DNA of 22,590 nt from the NCBI RefSeq assembly GCF_965138225.1, contig NZ_CBCSAX010000022.1. One strand, written 5' to 3'. The translations under genes and the position numbers were made by a program. Source of the DNA: Helicobacter_D ganmani. Its GTDB lineage: Bacteria; Campylobacterota; Campylobacteria; Campylobacterales; Helicobacteraceae. The notes beneath the pieces were generated by a model, which saw only the letters and a program-made list of their open reading frames with translations, had not been told where the DNA came from and did no database searches. This document shows, piece after piece, positions 22,481-22,590 of this stretch; within the stretch, counting starts at the first letter, position 1; every line of letters starts with the position of its first letter.

Positions 22481-22590
22481 AAAATACAAATCAAAAAATT
22501 TTGAAACAATGCAAACAATGAACTTTCAAGCAATCAAAACACAAAAAGAAAAAAGCAGAGAAACACATTAAATTAAAAATTTCTTAAAAA

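Noticed and set aside
22509..22571. 20-codon polar ORF near the right edge
   Set aside because: No ribosome site or promoter precedes it, the composition is simple AT-rich DNA, and it shows no hydrophobic or structured pattern.
1..22590. CRISPR arrays, tRNA or rRNA genes, insertion sequences
   Set aside because: No regularly spaced direct repeats, cloverleaf-like stretches, rRNA segments, transposase motifs or target duplications were seen in any gap between genes.

Overview
The window looks like a chromosomal segment of an epsilonproteobacterium (Campylobacterota), most likely a Helicobacter. It is AT-rich, and promoters are TATAAT/TAGAAT-type -10 boxes with weak -35 regions. From memory, the order NAD kinase - RecN - NFACT protein matches H. 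pylori, and the paired dynamin-like GTPases and the serS plus TPR-protein pair match Campylobacter. The species was not determined.

Layout. (1) 1-554 has no long gene, but it is the most unusual part. It holds a terminator, a palindromic repeat, and on the minus strand a compact locus shaped like a type I toxin-antitoxin. A 23-residue hydrophobic peptide (299-370, minus) has its own promoter (430-435) and a structured 5' leader. Inside its ORF, facing the other way, is a perfect-consensus promoter (TTGACA, 17 bases, TATAAT; 309-337). That promoter would make an RNA antisense to the peptide's start codon, ribosome site and leader. (2) 555-6111: an MFS transporter and two dynamin-like GTPases, translationally coupled by overlapping reading frames. 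(3) 6195-12001: a J-domain protein, a single-pass coiled-coil membrane protein, NAD kinase, RecN, an NFACT-family protein and a small acidic protein, tightly packed on the plus strand. (4) 12156-13496: a MATE efflux protein, converging with a 72-residue two-helix membrane protein (13493-13711, minus) that starts with TTG. (5) 13888-17557: serS and a large TPR membrane protein. (6) 17667-22405: a complete tripartite efflux operon with outer-membrane factor, MacA adaptor, and MacB split into separate ATPase and permease genes. (7) 22406-22590: a weak terminator and a decayed second copy of the repeat found near the start.

Most genes are ordinary housekeeping or transport genes with recognisable motifs. 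The strongest candidate for something undescribed is the small peptide/antisense RNA locus at about 250-440. Its call rests on start site, promoter geometry and RNA pairing read directly from the sequence. Toxicity, expression and antisense control are inference.
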